DNA of 64,000 nucleotides from Kingella sp. (in: b-proteobacteria) (GCF_030527935.1 NZ_JAUMZV010000010.1:1-64000), one strand, 5' to 3'. Positions 1 through 8,785 are shown, counted from the first letter of the stretch. Notes: generated by a model from the sequence alone, not told the origin. Made by a program: numbers and translations.

Positions 1-17
1 TGCTGCATGGTTTAACT

Positions 18-54
18 GGGCAGCCTGAAATGGGGTTAAGGGGCTTTCAGGCTG
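18..54. terminator. Paired uptake-sequence hairpin
   Basis: An uptake-sequence word and its inverted copy face each other across a short loop and can form a hairpin. The gene upstream of it lies outside the window. Confidence 0.4.
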
Positions 55-189
55 CTTTTGGGATGGATGGGTAGTTAGTGGATGGCTTGCATTGGGCGAT
101 GAGCTGTTGCCGCTTTATTTTGTGCTTTCAGATTGCCTTTACTCTGCTTAAATCAACATATAGGCAGCCTGAAAATCATTCCGCAAGCA

Positions 190-223
190 AAAAACCGTAT
201 CCATGCGATTGGGATACGGTTTT
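190..223 (-). terminator. Intrinsic terminator of zipA
   Basis: A hairpin built on AAACCGTATCC and GGATACGGTTT sits just past the zipA stop codon. The flanking A and T runs give a U-tract when read on the minus strand. It is independent of the uptake sequence. Confidence 0.75.
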
Positions 224-226
224 TGT

Positions 227-1678
227 TTAGGCGAATACGCGCTTGGCTAGGGGACTGTTGGGTTCTATGCCGACGCGGCGCATTTCGATTTGGCGTGCGC
301 CGACATAGGCGCGGACTTCTCTGAGCCAGTCGGTGGAGAGTTGGCGGATTTGGTCGTCCACAAGGTCTAGACCGAGTTCGCTGGATAGTTTGACGGCGAT
401 GTTCATAAATTCGTTGAAGTCTTCTTCGGCATTGGGGACGCGGGTGATGTCAAACAGCATGCTGAACCCTTTGTAGGGTTGGTTGCTGAGCAGGGCTTCG
501 GTGAACACGCTGCCGTCTAGGGCAGCGATGGTGTATTTGGGGTCGCCGTCGCTGCCAAGGTAGGCGAATGTGCCGTCGTGCATCAGCATGAAGCCTGCTT
601 TTTCTACGGTGTGGCGCAGTTCGTTGCCTGATACGTTGGAGCGGGCAACAAGGTGGATGGCGATGGTTTGGTCCACGCGGGCACAGAGTTCGTCCAGCGG
701 GCGCGCGGCTTCTAGGAAGTCGCCTGTGTGGGTGGTGCTGGCGATGCCGTTCATTTTTTCGGCGAATTGGCGGGATTGTTGGGCGAAGTGTTCTAGCTCT
801 TCTTCGCTGGCTAGCCCGCTGCGGCTGATGGCTTGCAATCCAATCACAAAGGCTTGGTAGGCAACGCCGGGGATGGGCTCGGCGGCTTGGAAGCGTCCGT
901 CTAGGGTGCAGCCGATGATTTGGAAGCGGTGGCTGCCTGATAGGCGGGGGATGACGTTGAGTTCTTTGGGTTCGTATAGGGCGATGTAGCTCATGTAGTC
1001 AAAGCGTTTGTCAAACCATTGCAAATCGCTGTTTTCTAGGCTGGCGAGCGAGACGAGTGGTTTGCGGGTTTCGTTGGCGGGGGCGGCGACGTTGGTTACG
1101 CTGTTGATGATTTGGGCAAAGGGGGTTTCGCGCTTGGTTTGTTGTTCGGCGCGGTCAAATTGGAGTTCGGATTGATTGGGGTTGGCTTTGGGGTTGGCAG
1201 CGGGTGGCGTGGGTTCTAAATTGATGGAGATTGCTGGTTCGGCAGCCTGAATTTCGGGTTGGGCGTTGATGGTTACGCTGATTTCGTTGCCAATGGGTTG
1301 TGGCGTGGGTTGTGCAGTTGGTCTGGCGGCGGGTTTTTCGGTGGGCTGGGTTTGGGGTTTGGCTTGGGGTTGGGTTTGCGGTAATTCGGTTTGGGCTTTT
1401 TCAGGCTGCTTGGGTTGTGGCGCGGGTGGGTTTGACTCGGCGGGGGCTGGGTTTTGCGCTTCGGGTTTAACGGGGCTGCGGCGCAGGCGTTTGCCTGTTT
1501 CGGCGAAAGTTTGCCCGTCGCGGGTGGATTGGTGGCTGGCGTTGAGCAGGGCATCGCTGTCGGCGTGTCCAAATTGGCTGCGGATTTTTTGGCGATATTG
1601 GTTTTCTTGGTGCATGTTGTAGGCGACAACGATGATAAGTACAACCAGCAATAGGATGATGAGTAGAAAAATATTCAT
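227..1678 (-). CDS. zipA: Cell division protein ZipA
   Basis: Membrane anchor that tethers and bundles FtsZ at the division septum. The 483-residue protein has the family's layout: an N-terminal transmembrane helix (about residues 2-20), a short charged stretch, a long Pro/Gln/Ala-rich linker (about 70-200), and a C-terminal globular domain (about 215-460) that fits the FtsZ-binding fold. The linker is low-complexity and would be flexible. The gene stands alone, ends in a clear terminator, and lies 181 bp downstream of the grpE stop. Family assignment rests on architecture and the C-terminal domain; the linker itself carries no signal. Confidence 0.85.
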   Translation of the reverse strand: MNIFLLIILLLVVLIIVVAYNMHQENQYRQKIRSQFGHADSDALLNASHQSTRDGQTFAETGKRLRRSPVKPEAQNPAPAESNPPAPQPKQPEKAQTELPQTQPQAKPQTQPTEKPAARPTAQPTPQPIGNEISVTINAQPEIQAAEPAISINLEPTPPAANPKANPNQSELQFDRAEQQTKRETPFAQIINSVTNVAAPANETRKPLVSLASLENSDLQWFDKRFDYMSYIALYEPKELNVIPRLSGSHRFQIIGCTLDGRFQAAEPIPGVAYQAFVIGLQAISRSGLASEEELEHFAQQSRQFAEKMNGIASTTHTGDFLEAARPLDELCARVDQTIAIHLVARSNVSGNELRHTVEKAGFMLMHDGTFAYLGSDGDPKYTIAALDGSVFTEALLSNQPYKGFSMLFDITRVPNAEEDFNEFMNIAVKLSSELGLDLVDDQIRQLSTDWLREVRAYVGARQIEMRRVGIEPNSPLAKRVFA

Positions 1679-1807
1679 TTTTATTGTTCCGTGCGAATAG
1701 AGTGATGCGCCTAATGCGCTAAATGTTGGGATTATAACGGATTTGCGGAAATGGGGCAGCCTGAAACGGGTTCGCTATGGTTGAATGATGGGAGATATTG
1801 ATATAGC

Positions 1808-1851
1808 AAAGGCAGCCTGAAACGCGGTTTGCTGGTTTTCAGGCTGCCTTT
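1808..1851 (-). terminator. Uptake-sequence hairpin downstream of grpE
   Basis: Inverted AAAGGCAGCCTGAAA arms separated by about 14 bases lie 9 bases past the grpE stop. This is the usual placement of paired uptake sequences acting as terminators in Neisseriaceae. Confidence 0.65.
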
Positions 1852-1859
1852 GGGGTGGA

Positions 1860-2399
1860 TTAGGCGGCTTTGGCTACGGTTACCATAGCGGGGCGCAAGA
1901 CGCGCTCGTGCAGGGTGTAGCCTTTTTTGAGCGTGCCGACAATCGTGCCCGCTTCTTGCTCGGGGGCGGCGATTTCTTGCATGGCTTGGTGTTGGTGGGG
2001 GTCTAGCTTGCTGCCTTGCTCGGATGGGATTTCTTTGATTTGGGTGGCATCAAAGGCTTTGTTCAGCTCGTTCAACGTCATGCTTACGCCCATTTTCATG
2101 GCTTCAAAATTGCCGCTTTGGTCTTGCAACGCCATTTCCAGATAATCTTTGACGGTGAGCATTTCGGCGGCGAATTTTTGCGCGGCAAATTTGTGCGCGG
2201 CTTGGATTTCTTCTTGATGGCGGCGGCGGAGATTTTGCTCGTTTGCCAAGCTGCGCAGTTGTTCGTCTTTGAGCTGCCCTTCTAGTTCGGCGATGCGTTC
2301 TTGCAGGGATTCTAGGGTGGGCGGCTCGGTTTGGGCGGTGGTTTCGGTGGTTTCTAGGTTTGGGTTTTCTGCTTCGGGGGTTTGGGTGGTTTCGGTCAT
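1860..2399 (-). CDS. grpE: GrpE nucleotide exchange factor
   Basis: Co-chaperone that releases ADP from DnaK in the heat-shock folding cycle. The 179-residue protein has an acidic Thr/Glu-rich N-terminus, a long coiled coil (about 35-90) and the C-terminal beta domain containing PHQHQAM and a GTIVGTLKKGY segment typical of GrpE. An in-frame ATG 33 bases upstream (2432) would add a basic 11-residue leader, but the ATG at 2399 has an AAGG-type ribosome site and gives a normal GrpE N-terminus, so it is preferred. dnaK is not adjacent in this window. Confidence 0.93.
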   Translation of the reverse strand: MTETTQTPEAENPNLETTETTAQTEPPTLESLQERIAELEGQLKDEQLRSLANEQNLRRRHQEEIQAAHKFAAQKFAAEMLTVKDYLEMALQDQSGNFEAMKMGVSMTLNELNKAFDATQIKEIPSEQGSKLDPHQHQAMQEIAAPEQEAGTIVGTLKKGYTLHERVLRPAMVTVAKAA

Positions 2400-2472
2400 T
2401 TTTTTGCCTTTTTTGAATGGGTTGTATTTCATGGTGCGGTCTTAATTAGGGGCTGCGGTGTGGATTTTCAAG

Positions 2473-2522
2473 TTTTCAGGCTGCCTAATATATATATTAG
2501 AGCGATATAAGGCAGCCTGAAA
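2473..2522. terminator. Paired uptake-sequence hairpin
   Basis: Inverted uptake-sequence arms with an AT-rich loop (TATATATATTAG) sit between the unknown gene ending at 2546 and grpE. This would end transcription of the upstream minus-strand gene. Confidence 0.55.
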
Positions 2523-2545
2523 CGGATTGCGCCGTCCGATTGGGT

Positions 2546-2977
2546 TTAATCGGTGGGCAGGGTAAGCTGTTTGAGCTTGGTGATGACGTTGGTGGGCATG
2601 GTGCTGGTTTTGTCCACGGCAATGTAGATAAACATATGCGGGCGCATGGGGATGGGGTAGAAAATGTGGTGTTGGTTTTGCAGCGTTACCCAAAAATATT
2701 CCATCGGCTCTTTGGTTTGCAGGGCGCGGGAGATGCGGGCTTTGAAGTTGTAGATGGCGACGATGCCGTGGGTTAGGGTTTCAAAATCGGTGTGGTTGCC
2801 TTCGTGTTTCATCAGCTTGCCTGCCGCACCGTCCACCAGCGCGGAGTCGGTTACGCCTTCAATATCCATGAAAATGCGGTGCATCAGGGTGTTGAGATTT
2901 CGCATGAGTTTGTCCTCTTCTGATTCAAGATGGGTTGATTCAATGTAGGTAAAGACGATGGGTTTATGGGACTGCAT
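2546..2977 (-). CDS. Conserved hypothetical protein, possibly roadblock-like
   Basis: A 143-residue soluble protein that I do not recognise with certainty. It has no signal peptide or membrane segment. The order 'helix (MRNLNTLMHRIF), strand with EGVTDSALVD, long helix, strands (EYFWVTL, MFIYIAVD), C-terminal helix' resembles the roadblock/LC7 alpha-beta fold, which would connect it to the GTPase module at 56.7-60.8 kb, but this is only a shape argument. The start has an AAGGCG ribosome site five bases away. It is flanked by the P-loop ATPase upstream and grpE downstream, all on the minus strand. Confidence 0.7.
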   Translation of the reverse strand: MQSHKPIVFTYIESTHLESEEDKLMRNLNTLMHRIFMDIEGVTDSALVDGAAGKLMKHEGNHTDFETLTHGIVAIYNFKARISRALQTKEPMEYFWVTLQNQHHIFYPIPMRPHMFIYIAVDKTSTMPTNVITKLKQLTLPTD

Positions 2978-3030
2978 GGTACGCCTTTTGATATTGTGTG
3001 GTTAAGGGGTTTATTGGTTTTTCAGGCTGC

Positions 3031-3519
3031 CTAATCATAGCAATTTGTTGATTTTCCGTCTACTTTGCCGATGTGGATTTCGCCATCCACGGGGTTATCG
3101 TTGAGCCGCTGATAACTTTTTGCTACATCTTCGGGCGATACGCCGTGCAGATTGGGGTAGAAGTGGTGCAGGCGGTAGATTTCGGTGGCAAAACCGTGGT
3201 GGCGGGCGGCGGTGAGCATGGTTTCGCAGGTTTTGCGTTTTTGGTTGGGATTGGCGTTGATGATGAGTACATCGGCTTGGGGATGGGCTTTGCCGTATGC
3301 CAGCGCGTCTTGCTGGCGGGCTTGGTTTTGGCGGTGGGCAGCGGCGAAGTGTTCAAAGTTGAAGTGGTAGTTGCCTTGGGGGTCGGTTAGGGCTTGGTCG
3401 TTGTCGATGTATACGATTTGGGCTTGCGGGTATTGGCGTTGGAATTGGGCGATGAGTTGGACGGCATAAGTGGTTTTGCCTGCGCCTTCGTGGCCGCGTA
3501 GTAGGATGAATTTTTGCAT
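3031..3519 (-). CDS. P-loop ATPase / zeta-toxin-like kinase fold protein
   Basis: A 162-residue single-domain protein that begins almost directly with a Walker A motif, RGHEGAGKT (about residues 8-16). VYIDNDQ and VLIINANPN strands follow, as in small AAA_33 or nucleotide-kinase-like ATPases that phosphorylate small substrates or RNA ends. The family also includes many proteins of unknown substrate, so no reaction is assigned. No membrane segment is present. The upstream ribosome site is weak. It may be co-transcribed with the small unknown gene 53 bases downstream. Confidence 0.75.
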   Translation of the reverse strand: MQKFILLRGHEGAGKTTYAVQLIAQFQRQYPQAQIVYIDNDQALTDPQGNYHFNFEHFAAAHRQNQARQQDALAYGKAHPQADVLIINANPNQKRKTCETMLTAARHHGFATEIYRLHHFYPNLHGVSPEDVAKSYQRLNDNPVDGEIHIGKVDGKSTNCYD

Positions 3520-3876
3520 GGGGTGTGGTTTGGTTTTCAGACTGCCTTGGGGGTAAAAGGCAGCCTGAAAATGTGTAGTTGGGCTGTGTGAATGGTATCA
3601 AACTGCTTGCGTGGTAAAGCGGCTTACTCTGTGCGTTTTTGGTGGGCAACGAGTTGCCCACCCTACGATGGTGTTTCTTGGATTTGGATTTTTGATGTCG
3701 GGCATCAATGCCCGACCTCCGCGCTATGGGTTTTCAGGCTGCCTAAACGCGGGGCGGATGCCAAAACAGCCTGAAAGGGCGAACCGCGCTCCTACGGCTT
3801 GCTGGCAAGCCGTGCGCTGGCGGGGGATATTGTGGCAGCTTGCGGAGCGTAGCGGGGTTGCGAAGCTAAAACGGGT
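3520..3876. other. Intergenic region with short palindromes
   Basis: No gene seen. It holds an uptake-sequence pair and three GC-rich palindromes: GGTGGGCAAC/GTTGCCCACC (about 3639-3661), GTCGGGCATC/ATGCCCGAC (about 3698-3717) and ACGGCTTGC/GCAAGCCGT (about 3794-3813). Related hairpins recur at 6.85, 24.2, 25.06 and 33.12 kb, so these look like REP-type repeats. Confidence 0.6.
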
Positions 3877-4869
3877 TTACAACTCAGGCTGTATTTCAGG
3901 CAACGCCGATTGAAACGCGCTCACTTGTTGCACGCCTGCGTCTGCCACGCCGTCTAGCCGCATTCTCATGTGTTCTACCACGTTGAAATCTTTGCGCAAA
4001 AAGGCGATGTATAACAAGCGGGCGGCAATGAGCTGGGCGGAGGCGTAGCGCGCGGCTTTGGGCACGGCAACGACGGCAAAGGCGCGGGTTTGGCGTTGCT
4101 CGGGCGGGGTGTCGGGCGGGTTTTGCGGCAGGGTGGCGAAGATGCCCACGGTGTGAAACGCGCCCACGGTGCTTTGCACCATCACGGCGGTGCCAATGCA
4201 AGTGTGGCGCAGTTGAAGCGTCCCGCCCGATAGTTTTTGGATGACTGCGCTTGACCAGCCGCCGTTTGCCAGCACGCGGCTTTGGTAGTCCATATAAAAG
4301 CCTTGCGGGATGCCGCCGCTATCGGGCAGCCTGAAAAACTGCGGCTCGCCGACAATTTGCCGCTGGTGCACGGTTTGCATATGGGAGATGTCAAAGCCGT
4401 TGCATATCATGGCGCGCCAATCGGCGTGAATCAGGCGGCTGGTGTGCGTCCATAGGTAGTCTTGCTCGCCAAGCATATTAAACGGTGGCACGGCGGGGGC
4501 TTGCGGCGTGGGCGGATGCAGCCACACCAGCCCAAAGCGTTCCATAACGTGCCATGCGCGGGTGGCAAGGCAGCAGCCTTGTTGCACGGCTTGGGTAACG
4601 GGGGCGGCGGCTTGCGCTTGGCTTTGCGGGATGATGTGGCAGCCGTGCAGTCCGCAGACGATGGCTTCTTGCACCACGCTGCCGCCTTTTAGGTGCGCGC
4701 CCATGTGCGGGCAGAAGGCATCGGCGGCTTTCAGGCTGCCTGATTCGCTGCGGTACACCACATAGTGCCAGCCGCCCAGTTGCCCCGATAGGATTTGCTT
4801 GGGTTGGAGCTGGCGGGCGATGGCGATGGCGTACCATGTTTGGGGGTAGTGTTTCCAGTTGTGGGTCAT
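3877..4869 (-). CDS. Rieske [2Fe-2S] oxygenase, PaO/aromatic-ring-hydroxylating type
   Basis: Predicted iron-sulfur oxygenase of 330 residues. The Rieske domain is complete: C53-P-H55 and C72-x-x-H75 bind the [2Fe-2S] cluster. A mononuclear iron site is suggested by the D-I-S-H-x4-H arrangement in the NGFDISHMQTVH segment. The C-terminal half matches the catalytic domain of ring-hydroxylating and chlorophyllide/pheophorbide-a oxygenases in layout. The substrate cannot be read from sequence. It lies downstream of an acetyltransferase-like gene and a membrane protein gene on the same strand, and a second Rieske gene is 2.2 kb away, pointing to one modification pathway. Confidence 0.85.
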   Translation of the reverse strand: MTHNWKHYPQTWYAIAIARQLQPKQILSGQLGGWHYVVYRSESGSLKAADAFCPHMGAHLKGGSVVQEAIVCGLHGCHIIPQSQAQAAAPVTQAVQQGCCLATRAWHVMERFGLVWLHPPTPQAPAVPPFNMLGEQDYLWTHTSRLIHADWRAMICNGFDISHMQTVHQRQIVGEPQFFRLPDSGGIPQGFYMDYQSRVLANGGWSSAVIQKLSGGTLQLRHTCIGTAVMVQSTVGAFHTVGIFATLPQNPPDTPPEQRQTRAFAVVAVPKAARYASAQLIAARLLYIAFLRKDFNVVEHMRMRLDGVADAGVQQVSAFQSALPEIQPEL

Positions 4870-4898
4870 GGTTTGTTTGGGGGTGGGAGTGGTGGGTT

Positions 4899-4938
4899 AA
4901 GGCAGCCTGAAAAGGGGGATGGGGTTTTCAGGCTGCCT
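4899..4938. terminator. Paired uptake-sequence hairpin
   Basis: Inverted AGGCAGCCTGAAAA arms lie immediately past the stop of the acetyltransferase-like gene. It may reduce read-through into the Rieske gene at 4869. Confidence 0.5.
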
Positions 4939-4939
4939 A

Positions 4940-5671
4940 TTATGTTGATGGTTGTTCCACCGCTTGCCCTGCCAAAAACCCGCGCAGAGCAAAGGATTTG
5001 AGATTGTCGGCGGCAAGCAGGGTTAGGCAGACGAGTTCGTCGCCTTGTTGGTAGTGGGGATTTTTTTCAGCGAAAAATTTGGCTTCGGGGTTGCGGTTGC
5101 TCGCGCTGTTGTGCCATTGGGCTTTGAGATGCCCTTGCGATTGCGGGTAGTGCACGATGCCGCGCTCGGCTTGGTAATACGCGCCAAAGCGGTCGCGGGC
5201 AAGCTGGTTTATCAGGCTTTGGATTTCGGGCGGGGTGGGGATTTTGCGGTTGGGGTAGTAGTGTTTGCTGAACACGTTGAGATAGCGGTAGGTGCGGTCG
5301 CCTTTGACAATCAGCAGCCAATACAGCGGGATATGCGGCTGCTGGGCTTGGATTTTGCCGACAAGTTCGCACCATGCCAGCGGCAGGGTTTGGCTGCCCC
5401 AGTAGTCGTGCTGGATGATGGTGTCGCCTGAAAAGATGGCGCGGATGGGCTGGTTCTGATGCTGGGCGTGGATGATTTTGAGCGTGGTGAAGCCGATGAT
5501 GTGCGCGTGGTCTTGCAAGATTAGAATGTGGTCTTTTTCTTGCAAATCGCGTTGGAATAGTGGGGCGGATGTGCCGCCATAGTAGGTTTGGTATAGGGTG
5601 TAGAGTTGGGCGATTTGTGCGGCGTTTAGGCTTTGCGGGGTTTGGGTGTGGGTGGTGAGCGGGTTAGTCAT
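4940..5671 (-). CDS. GNAT-like acyltransferase, substrate unknown
   Basis: A 243-residue soluble protein with a GNAT-like central region: strands HILILQD and IIGFTTLKII followed by IFSGDTIIQHDYWGSQTL, which recalls the acyl-CoA binding turn. The C-terminal ~90 residues are not typical of short GNAT enzymes and may form a second, degenerate lobe. Its ATG overlaps the stop of the upstream membrane protein gene by 8 bases (5664-5671), so the two are probably translationally coupled. The neighbouring Rieske genes suggest a role in tailoring a lipid or small molecule. The GNAT call is moderate because no fully canonical acyl-CoA motif is visible. Confidence 0.65.
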   Translation of the reverse strand: MTNPLTTHTQTPQSLNAAQIAQLYTLYQTYYGGTSAPLFQRDLQEKDHILILQDHAHIIGFTTLKIIHAQHQNQPIRAIFSGDTIIQHDYWGSQTLPLAWCELVGKIQAQQPHIPLYWLLIVKGDRTYRYLNVFSKHYYPNRKIPTPPEIQSLINQLARDRFGAYYQAERGIVHYPQSQGHLKAQWHNSASNRNPEAKFFAEKNPHYQQGDELVCLTLLAADNLKSFALRGFLAGQAVEQPST

Positions 5672-6284
5672 GTTGGTTGAGCCATGTGTCTATGCGATGC
5701 AGCCATTTTAGCAGGATGGCTTCGCTGATGAGCGTGAAAATCAGGTTGGGGATGTGTTCGTGTTGCCAGTTGATAAACCAAAGCTGGGCGTGGGTATGCT
5801 GGGCGTTGAAGTGGGAGATGTAGTAGGCAAACAGGGCTTCGCATAGAAACATGGCGGCGATGGTGTGCATATGGCGGATTTCGAACGGGGTGGGGTTGGG
5901 ATGGTTGCGTTCGGTTTCAGGCTGCCTTTGGGGCTGATTTTGGGCGTAGTGTGCGCCGATAAGCAGCAGGGCGGCGGAGCATAGGTCGTGGGCGATGCCG
6001 TAGCTGTATTTCCATTGGTGCACGCCGTAGAGTAGCCAGAGTTCGGCGGCGGCACGGGCGAGCATCAATGCCCAAAATAGCCGCCATACGTTTTGAGCAC
6101 GGGGAAGATGGCTGCGGCGGATGATGAGCGGGGGTTGCAAAATCCAGCAATAGAGCGTGAGCCCGAGCCATAGGCTTTTGGGCAGGGCGATGGCACCGCC
6201 GTGCGGGGCGTGGTGGTTTTGCCAGAAATGGAAGGCGCAGGCGGTGAGCAGGGTGATAAGGGCGAGCAGGCGGTTGGGGGTCAT
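5664..6284 (-). CDS. Integral membrane protein of unknown function
   Basis: A 206-residue protein with about five hydrophobic segments (approx. 5-20, 35-55, 70-92, 100-113, 145-160), unusually rich in His and Trp. No enzyme motif is recognised. It overlaps the start of the acetyltransferase-like gene by 8 bases, making a three-gene minus-strand unit with that gene and the Rieske oxygenase. Within such a unit it could be a membrane partner, electron-transfer partner or transporter, but the sequence does not decide. Confidence 0.65.
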   Translation of the reverse strand: MTPNRLLALITLLTACAFHFWQNHHAPHGGAIALPKSLWLGLTLYCWILQPPLIIRRSHLPRAQNVWRLFWALMLARAAAELWLLYGVHQWKYSYGIAHDLCSAALLLIGAHYAQNQPQRQPETERNHPNPTPFEIRHMHTIAAMFLCEALFAYYISHFNAQHTHAQLWFINWQHEHIPNLIFTLISEAILLKWLHRIDTWLNQHD

Positions 6285-6461
6285 GGCGTGTATGGGGCGT
6301 TAAGGCAGCCTGAAAGTGGGGGGCAGGCTGCTTTTATTATTGTTTACAGGATTGGGGAGTTTGGAAAAAGGGTTGGTGCTTTGTAGTTGGCTTGCGGTGT
6401 AGCTTTAACCATGCGCTTCATGCCAGCGGGGCACTTACTTTTCTTTGCTTCGCCAAAGTGT

Positions 6462-6620
6462 GAACCTGCATTCATCATCCACACGACAGCTTTTGCGGCC
6501 TAAAAACATGGCTACGGCGTTGCAAATGCTCGCAAGGTGTCCAACCTTGCTGCGCTTTGCGCCTTGTATCCATGCTTTTATGACGCAAAATCTATTCGTG
6601 CGGACAATGAATACAGGTTC
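6462..6620. repeat. MITE-like element, copy 1 (GAACCTG ends)
   Basis: Ends GAACCTGCATTCAT and ATGAATACAGGTTC are imperfect inverted repeats. The interior (AAGGTGTCCAACCTTGCTGC and GCCTTGTATCCATG) matches the element at 55974-56135. No transposase is encoded. This copy is the more diverged of the two. Confidence 0.65.
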
Positions 6621-6761
6621 AAAGCAAAAGAAAGGCGACCCCGACGTGCAGGCTTGGCTACGCCAAACTTCCCTCACTGCGCATCCTTTTTTCGGCGCGT
6701 GCGAACTAGCCGCGCTTTGCGCGTCGTCGGACAAGCGCACGCTTTTTCCCGAAAAAAGGAT

Positions 6762-7026
6762 GCTTTGTTCGGCTGGACGTAGGGGAGTGGGCAGCAGCAT
6801 TAAACATTAGTGAAGCGTTAGGCAGCCTGAAAGGCAATCTATCCTGCAAGCCCGTAGGGTGGGCAACTGGTTTGCCCACCACAATTTGTTTGATGGGGTT
6901 GGTGGGCAGTTGCTGAGGGGATGATTTTCAGGCTGCCTGTTGGGGTGGCGCGAATGGTGGGGCTACGGTGGGGTGCAGGGGCTTGCCCCTGCTCGTGGTA
7001 GGCGGCGAAACGCCTGCTCTGGCGAA
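6762..7026 (+). repeat. Long inverted repeat, left copy
   Basis: About 260 bases that recur, in reverse complement and with few differences, at 11895-12152. Shared landmarks include GTTCGGCTGGACGTAGGGG, CTATCCTGCAAGCCCGTAG, TTTGTTTGATGGGGTTGG and GGTAGGCGGCGAAACGCC. The two copies bracket the genes from 7081 to 11818. Confidence 0.8.
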
Positions 7027-7080
7027 AAATAAAGAAGGCTAAAAGGCAGCCTGAAAGCTAAGGCAGCCTGAAACCGCCAT

Positions 7081-8088
7081 CTACAAAAACAACTCGCGCA
7101 TTTCGCTTTTGCCTGCTTCGGGCGGGGCGGTGTTTTCGTCTAGGGCTTTGCGCCATGCTTCTATGGCGGGCAGCAGCAGGTCGGCTTGGCTGCGGTAGAA
7201 GCGGGGTTTGCCGCCGAAGCGCTGGATGGTGTCGTGTTGGCGTTTGAGCATGCGGATGTCTTGCCCGATGATGATGTGCGATAGGGGCTGGAAAAACAGG
7301 CGAATCAGCGGGGCGAGTTTGCCGTATTTGTAGCTGATGACGGTGTGGACTTGGGTTTCGCGCTCGTTGATGGGGGTGCAGGATGATGTGATGATGTAGT
7401 GTTTGCTGTCGGAGAAGATGTAGTCCACGCGCGATGTGTTGGGGGCGATGAAGCGGTCGGTGTGGCGCATTTGGGTGTGGCGGTTTTGCAGGGTGTCCCA
7501 CACCACGCTTTTTTGGCGTGGCTCGCCGTGGTATTCCACTTCTGCGCCGTCTGCCAGATAGCGCAATTCGGCTTGCATGGCTTGTCGGGTGGGGCTGCGG
7601 AACAGCCCGCGATGCACATACACGGCGTGCGGGCAGTCTAGGAAGTTTTCTAGGCATTGGGCAACGGGGGCGTGGAAGTGTTTGTTCATGCGGAATGTTG
7701 TCCAGCCTGCTTCGTTGTGGTGCGGGAAGGGCAGGGGTTTTTCGTTTACAGGCTCGCCGATGCACAGCCAAACGTAGCCGTCTTGGGCGATGGCGTGGGC
7801 GGTGGGGATGCGCACGTCGTGGCAGCAGCTTGGCGTGGCGGGGATGTGGGCGAGCTTGCCTGCGCCGTCAAATTGCCAGCCGTGGTAGGGGCATTGGATG
7901 TTGCCGTTGGCGGTTTTGCCGCCCGATAGGGGGACGTTGCGGTGCGGGCAGCAGTCTAGCAGTGCGGCGTATTGGTTGTTTTGCGTGTGAAAGACCACAT
8001 AGTGCTGCCCGAATAGTTGCACGGCTTGGGGCTTTTTGCGGGCGGCGGCTTCGGTGGTGGCGATGTACCAATGGTTTTTGAGCGACAT
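7081..8088 (-). CDS. Rieske [2Fe-2S] aromatic-ring-hydroxylating-type oxygenase
   Basis: A 335-residue oxygenase with a full Rieske site, C47-P-H49 and C66-P-Y-H69 (motifs CPHRNVPLSGG and CPYHGWQFD). A mononuclear iron triad is suggested by the ENFLDCPHAVYVH segment (D-x2-H-x4-H). The C-terminal catalytic half and the length fit the pheophorbide/vanillate-type alpha-only oxygenases, which need a separate reductase; none is seen nearby. It lies 42 bases downstream of the methyltransferase gene on the same strand, so the pair is probably one transcript. Substrate unknown. It differs clearly from the Rieske protein at 3877. Confidence 0.9.
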   Translation of the reverse strand: MSLKNHWYIATTEAAARKKPQAVQLFGQHYVVFHTQNNQYAALLDCCPHRNVPLSGGKTANGNIQCPYHGWQFDGAGKLAHIPATPSCCHDVRIPTAHAIAQDGYVWLCIGEPVNEKPLPFPHHNEAGWTTFRMNKHFHAPVAQCLENFLDCPHAVYVHRGLFRSPTRQAMQAELRYLADGAEVEYHGEPRQKSVVWDTLQNRHTQMRHTDRFIAPNTSRVDYIFSDSKHYIITSSCTPINERETQVHTVISYKYGKLAPLIRLFFQPLSHIIIGQDIRMLKRQHDTIQRFGGKPRFYRSQADLLLPAIEAWRKALDENTAPPEAGKSEMRELFL

Positions 8089-8130
8089 GGGGTGTTCCTT
8101 TTTTGGTGAATGGTTTGGTTTAACGGCTGT

Positions 8131-8718
8131 TTAGGCAGCCTGAAAATTCATCGTGTAATTGCGCTCCGTGCCATAGCTTTGCTGTAACACAAACCGATGC
8201 GCTTGCATCAGCGCGGTCAGTTGGGCGCGGGAGAGTTTGTCGGGGTCGCCTGCGGTTTCGGAAATGGACACGATGCCATTGGGGCGCATCAGACGATGGA
8301 ACTCTTGCAAATAGGCAGCTTGGTCGGCAACTTCGCCCAGCACGGTAATCAACACGATGCGGTCAAAGCTGCGGCTGGGGAAGTCAAACCGCGTGCCGTG
8401 GCATAGATAATACTGCGCATTGCCGATGCCGCGTTTTGCCAGCCGCTTTTGCGCGTAGGCAAGCATTTCAGGCTGAATATCTGCCAACACCAGCTCCCCT
8501 TGCAGCACCGCTTGCGCCAGCGCAGGGCTGAAATAACCCGCACCGCAGCCCACTTCCAGCACGCGATGTTGTGGCGACAAATGCAGCCGTGCCACCACTT
8601 GACGCGGCGATAGGGCAAGATTGCGCAGCGGGATAAGCAGGGTAAACGCGAGCTGATGGGGGAAGACCGTGCCCTTTTGGGTTAAGCCTTGCCAAATGGA
8701 TTTGAGCGTGGAAAACAT
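8131..8718 (-). CDS. Class I SAM-dependent methyltransferase
   Basis: A 195-residue methyltransferase. The SAM-binding motif I is VLEVGCGAGYFS, motif II is near LVLADIQPEML, and IVLITVLGEV follows as motif IV, which is UbiE/Methyltransf_11-like. A longer in-frame reading from 8787 exists, but its extra residues are a translated uptake sequence (KLVFRLPI), so the ATG at 8718 (MFSTLK) is chosen. The gene diverges from the tandem acetyltransferase gene across a 67-bp gap that must hold both promoters, and leads into the Rieske gene at 8088. The substrate cannot be read. Confidence 0.85.
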   Translation of the reverse strand: MFSTLKSIWQGLTQKGTVFPHQLAFTLLIPLRNLALSPRQVVARLHLSPQHRVLEVGCGAGYFSPALAQAVLQGELVLADIQPEMLAYAQKRLAKRGIGNAQYYLCHGTRFDFPSRSFDRIVLITVLGEVADQAAYLQEFHRLMRPNGIVSISETAGDPDKLSRAQLTALMQAHRFVLQQSYGTERNYTMNFQAA

Positions 8719-8785
8719 GATAGGCAGCCTGAAAACGAGTTTGCGCGTACAATTATACCCATTTTGCACCCCCAACCGCCCCATC

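Larger units (their letters stand above)
6285..7080. other. Repeat-rich intergenic region
   Basis: Nearly 800 bases without a credible gene. It contains a MITE-like element (6462-6620), a stretch with open frames on both strands that carries no protein-family signal, and the left copy of a ~260-bp inverted repeat (6762-7026). Several uptake sequences are present, two in direct orientation just before 7073. Confidence 0.7.

Noticed and set aside
6435..6810. Long open frames on both strands (about 121 codons each)
   Set aside because: They overlap a MITE-like element and the start of the long inverted repeat, lack a ribosome site or family signal, and mirror each other, as repeats often do.
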